Origin: Streptomyces sp. PsTaAH-137
GTDB taxonomy: Bacteria > Actinomycetota > Actinomycetes > Streptomycetales > Streptomycetaceae
Reading direction: 5' to 3'
NCBI RefSeq assembly: GCF_003259365.1
Contig: NZ_QLLY01000001.1
Span: forward strand, 372,001 to 436,000
DNA length: 64,000 bases
A model generated the notes under the pieces. It saw only the letters and a program-made list of their open reading frames with translations, had not been told where the DNA came from and did no database searches. The translations under genes and the position numbers were made by a program. The first letter of the stretch is position 1; each line of letters begins with the position of its first letter. Below are positions 61,686 through 64,000 of the stretch, piece after piece.

Positions 61686-62909
61686 ATGAGTTCCCCGTCC
61701 TCCGCACCCCCGCGCGACTTCCCCGACCCGCGTGCCGCGGGCTGCCCCTTCGACCTCTCTCCGCGGATGCGGGCGCTCGCCGAGGAAGGCCCGCTGACCC
61801 GCACCCGGATCTGGGACGGCAGCACCCCGTGGACCGTGACCGGCCACGCCGAGCAACGGACCCTCCTCGCCGACCCCCGGCTCAGCGTCGATCCGGCGCG
61901 GCCCGGCTACCCGAGCCCCGTCGCGCACCACGGCCCCCGGCCCGACGCCGGACCCGACCTCAGCTTCGTCCTCATGGACGACCCCGAGCACAGCAGGCTG
62001 CGCCGCATGGTCAGCGGCGCGTTCACCATCAAACGCGTCGAGTCGCTGCGCCCCGCCGTGCAGCGGATGGTCGACCGCGCCGTCGACGACCTGCTGGCAG
62101 GCCCGCGCCCGGCCGACCTCGTCCAGGCGCTGGCCCTGCCCGTGCCCTCCCTGGTCATCTCGGAACTGCTCGGAGTCCCGTACGCCGACCACGAGTTCTT
62201 CCAGCGCAACAGCAAGGTCATCGTCTCCACGACCGCCACCCCCGAGGAGCGCGGCGCCGCCCACGCCGCCCTCGGCGACTATCTGGCCGAACTGGTCGCG
62301 GAGCGCGTCACCGACCCGCGCGAGGACCTGCTGTCACGGCTCGCCGCGCAGGTCGCGGACGACGCGCTCACCCCCGCCGAGGCCGCGGCCATGGGCGTCC
62401 TGCTGCTCCTCGCCGGGCACGAGACCACCGCCAACATGATCTCCCTGGGGACCTTGCTGCTCCTCCAGCACCCGGACCAGCTCGACCTGCTGCGCACCAC
62501 GGACGACCCGAAGGTCGTCGACGCCGCGGTCGAGGAGTTGCTGCGCTACCTGACCATCGTCCACCTCGGGCGGCGGCGCACCGCGACCGAGGACATCGAG
62601 ATCGCGGGCCGCACCATCCGGGCGGGCGACGGGGTGATCCTGCTCGGCGAACTCGCCAACCGCGACCCGGCCGTCTACCCCGACGCCGACCGCCTCGACC
62701 TGACCCGGGGTGACCGCCGCCACCAGGCCTTCGGCGTCGGCCCGCACCACTGCCTCGGCCAGCCGCTCGCCCGCCTCGAACTCCAGGTGGTGTACCCGAC
62801 GTTGTTCCGCCGGGTGCCCACCCTGCGCGCCGCCGCCGACCTGGACGCCATCCCGTTCAAGCAGGACGCCGTCATCTACGGTCTGCACGCCCTGCCGGTC
62901 ACCTGGTGA
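61686..62909 (+). CDS. cytochrome P450 (second of the cluster)
   Basis: 407 residues. Heme loop FGVGPHHCLG (349-358, Cys356), I-helix AGHETT (243-248), K-helix EELLR (283-287). The N-terminus AAGCPFDLSPRMRALAEEGPL and FTIKRVESLRP resemble CYP105-type herbicide/xenobiotic enzymes of Streptomyces, a guess from pattern only. It follows the reductase after 43 bp and shares the ferredoxin with the first P450. Confidence 0.93.
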   Translation: MSSPSSAPPRDFPDPRAAGCPFDLSPRMRALAEEGPLTRTRIWDGSTPWTVTGHAEQRTLLADPRLSVDPARPGYPSPVAHHGPRPDAGPDLSFVLMDDPEHSRLRRMVSGAFTIKRVESLRPAVQRMVDRAVDDLLAGPRPADLVQALALPVPSLVISELLGVPYADHEFFQRNSKVIVSTTATPEERGAAHAALGDYLAELVAERVTDPREDLLSRLAAQVADDALTPAEAAAMGVLLLLAGHETTANMISLGTLLLLQHPDQLDLLRTTDDPKVVDAAVEELLRYLTIVHLGRRRTATEDIEIAGRTIRAGDGVILLGELANRDPAVYPDADRLDLTRGDRRHQAFGVGPHHCLGQPLARLELQVVYPTLFRRVPTLRAAADLDAIPFKQDAVIYGLHALPVTW

Positions 62910-62916
62910 CGGGCCG

Positions 62917-64000
62917 TCAGCCGGTCGTGTCGGGGAGCGCGGCCGGCTCGGCGGTGAGCAGTTCGGTGATCTCCCGGGCGAGGTGCGGGGAGAGTTCGCC
63001 CCAGCCGTCCTTGTAGCCGTAGACGCTCGCGAGGGTTCGGGCCTCGTAGTCGCCGTTCATGATGTCGATGTCGGCGGGCGTGATGAGCGACGGGTGGGCC
63101 ACGCCGACCGCGCCCGACACCTTCAGCAACTCCCGGCGCAGGGTGCGCAGATACATGGCGGCCCGGTTGGCCTTCGACGGCGCGTCGACTCCCCGCACCA
63201 GCCACGGCGACTGGGTGGCGATGCCGGTGGGGCACTTGTCGGTGTGGCACTTCTGCGCCTGGATGCAGCCGATGGACAGCATCGCCTCGCGGGCCACGTT
63301 GACCATGTCGACGCCGAGCGCGAAGGCCACGGCGGCGTTCTCCGGCAGCCCCAGCTTGCCCGAGCCGATGAAGGTGAGTTCATCGGTCAGGCCCCGCTCC
63401 GCGAACGTGCTGTAGACACGGGAGAAGCCCATCCGGAACGGCAGCGACACCGAGTCGCTGAAGATCAGGGGAGCGGCGCCGGTGCCGCCCTCGCCGCCGT
63501 CGATCGTCACGAAGTCGACCCCGCGGTCGCCCCGCGCCATCAGGGTCGCCAGCTCCTCCCAGAAGCCCATCTCGCCGACAGCGCTCTTGATCCCGACCGG
63601 CAACCCGGTCTCGGCGGCGAGCAGTTCCACGAAGTCGAGCATCGAGTCCACGTCGTGGAACGCGGTGTGCCGCGAGGGCGACGCGCAGTCCTTGCCCGCG
63701 GGGATGCCGCGGATCTCGGCGATCTCCTCGGTCACCTTCGGGCCCGGCAGCATCCCGCCGAGACCCGGCTTGGCGCCCTGCGAGAGCTTGATCTCGATCG
63801 CCTTGACGGGGGCGCTCTCGACGACGGCCTTCAGCTTGTCGAGGCTGAAGGTGCCGTCCTCGTTGCGGCAGCCGAAGTACGACGTGCCGATCTGGAGCAT
63901 CAGATCGCCGCCGTTGCGGTGGTACGGCGACAGCCCGCCCTCACCCGTGTTGTGCATCGTGCCGGCCAGCGCCGCGCCCTTGTTGAGCGCGGTGACGGCG
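62917..64000 (-). CDS. glutamate-synthase-family FMN protein, N-terminus cut by window edge
   Basis: The frame runs through the window edge; about 361 residues are visible. The FMN/alpha subunit synthase domain is clear: EIKLSQGAKPGLGGMLPG, GKDCASPSRHTAF, FVTIDGGEGGTGAAP, and Cys motif CIQAQKCHTDKCPTGIATQ (the 3Fe-4S/4Fe-4S cysteines). In stand-alone form this is a 'FMN-binding glutamate synthase family protein', not full GltB. Its stop is 7 bp from the convergent P450 stop. Confidence 0.9.
   Translation of the reverse strand, partial: AVTALNKGAALAGTMHNTGEGGLSPYHRNGGDLMLQIGTSYFGCRNEDGTFSLDKLKAVVESAPVKAIEIKLSQGAKPGLGGMLPGPKVTEEIAEIRGIPAGKDCASPSRHTAFHDVDSMLDFVELLAAETGLPVGIKSAVGEMGFWEELATLMARGDRGVDFVTIDGGEGGTGAAPLIFSDSVSLPFRMGFSRVYSTFAERGLTDELTFIGSGKLGLPENAAVAFALGVDMVNVAREAMLSIGCIQAQKCHTDKCPTGIATQSPWLVRGVDAPSKANRAAMYLRTLRRELLKVSGAVGVAHPSLITPADIDIMNGDYEARTLASVYGYKDGWGELSPHLAREITELLTAEPAALPDTTG

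Overview
The window is high-GC actinobacterial chromosome, almost certainly from a Streptomyces. The evidence is the strong G/C bias at third codon positions, many GTG and TTG starts, many genes coupled by 4-bp ATGA/GTGA overlaps, two 'conservons' (cvnABCD, a streptomycete signalling module), several cytochromes P450, an F420-type PPOX-fold enzyme and an LAXTG-type sortase substrate. No transposase, integrase, phage gene or CRISPR array was seen. Both edge genes run out of the window.

Layout. 1-9.6 kb: hydrolases (two alpha/beta hydrolases, a metallo-beta-lactamase-fold hydrolase, a dienelactone hydrolase), an XRE/NB-ARC regulator, an AraC regulator, a Dps protein, an amino-acid dehydrogenase and a VOC protein. 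9.9-13.7 kb: conservon 1 (cvnA-B-C-D plus a GAF protein). 13.8-17.8 kb: threonine catabolism (tdh, kbl) followed by LysR and XRE-cupin regulators. 17.8-22.9 kb: GNAT, lipase, YjbR-like protein, MFS exporter and a split transketolase whose promoter carries a perfect SoxR-type box. 23.05 kb: tRNA-Pro(GGG) with a strong terminator. 23.3-29.1 kb: a putative chaperone module of a hypothetical protein, an HSP90-family ATPase and a 988-residue repeat protein. 29.2-30.1 kb: PPOX-fold enzyme and DUF2809 membrane protein. 30.1-36.9 kb, minus strand: conservon 2, with a tandem-duplicated CvnB, a P450 lacking the EXXR motif, a second ordinary P450 and an enoyl-CoA hydratase homologue.

37.3-43.7 kb is a vitamin B12/cobalt island: cobalamin riboswitch, cbtB, cbtA, a histidine-phosphatase-like protein without its catalytic histidines, cobF, nrdR, and metE behind its own cobalamin riboswitch. 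44.0-47.3 kb: LAXTG surface protein, ECF sigma factor, a small membrane protein and a CPA1 Na+/H+ antiporter. 47.3-56.3 kb: a complete meta-cleavage pathway for (hydroxyphenyl)propionate (mhpD-F-E // mhpC-A-B) with two IclR regulators; mhpD and mhpC each have their own candidate operator. It is followed by a metabolite:H+ symporter. 58.3-62.9 kb: a P450-TetR-ferredoxin-ferredoxin reductase-P450 cluster that looks self-sufficient for electron supply. The window ends in a glutamate-synthase-family FMN protein.

How the parts work together. The mhp genes convert 2,3-dihydroxyphenylpropionate-type catechols to central metabolites. The B12 island couples cobalt uptake, corrin synthesis and B12-sparing metabolism through two riboswitches. 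The two conservons are membrane-associated sensor/GTPase switches; the second is coupled to P450 enzymes. All functions are from reading the sequence; no database search was run.
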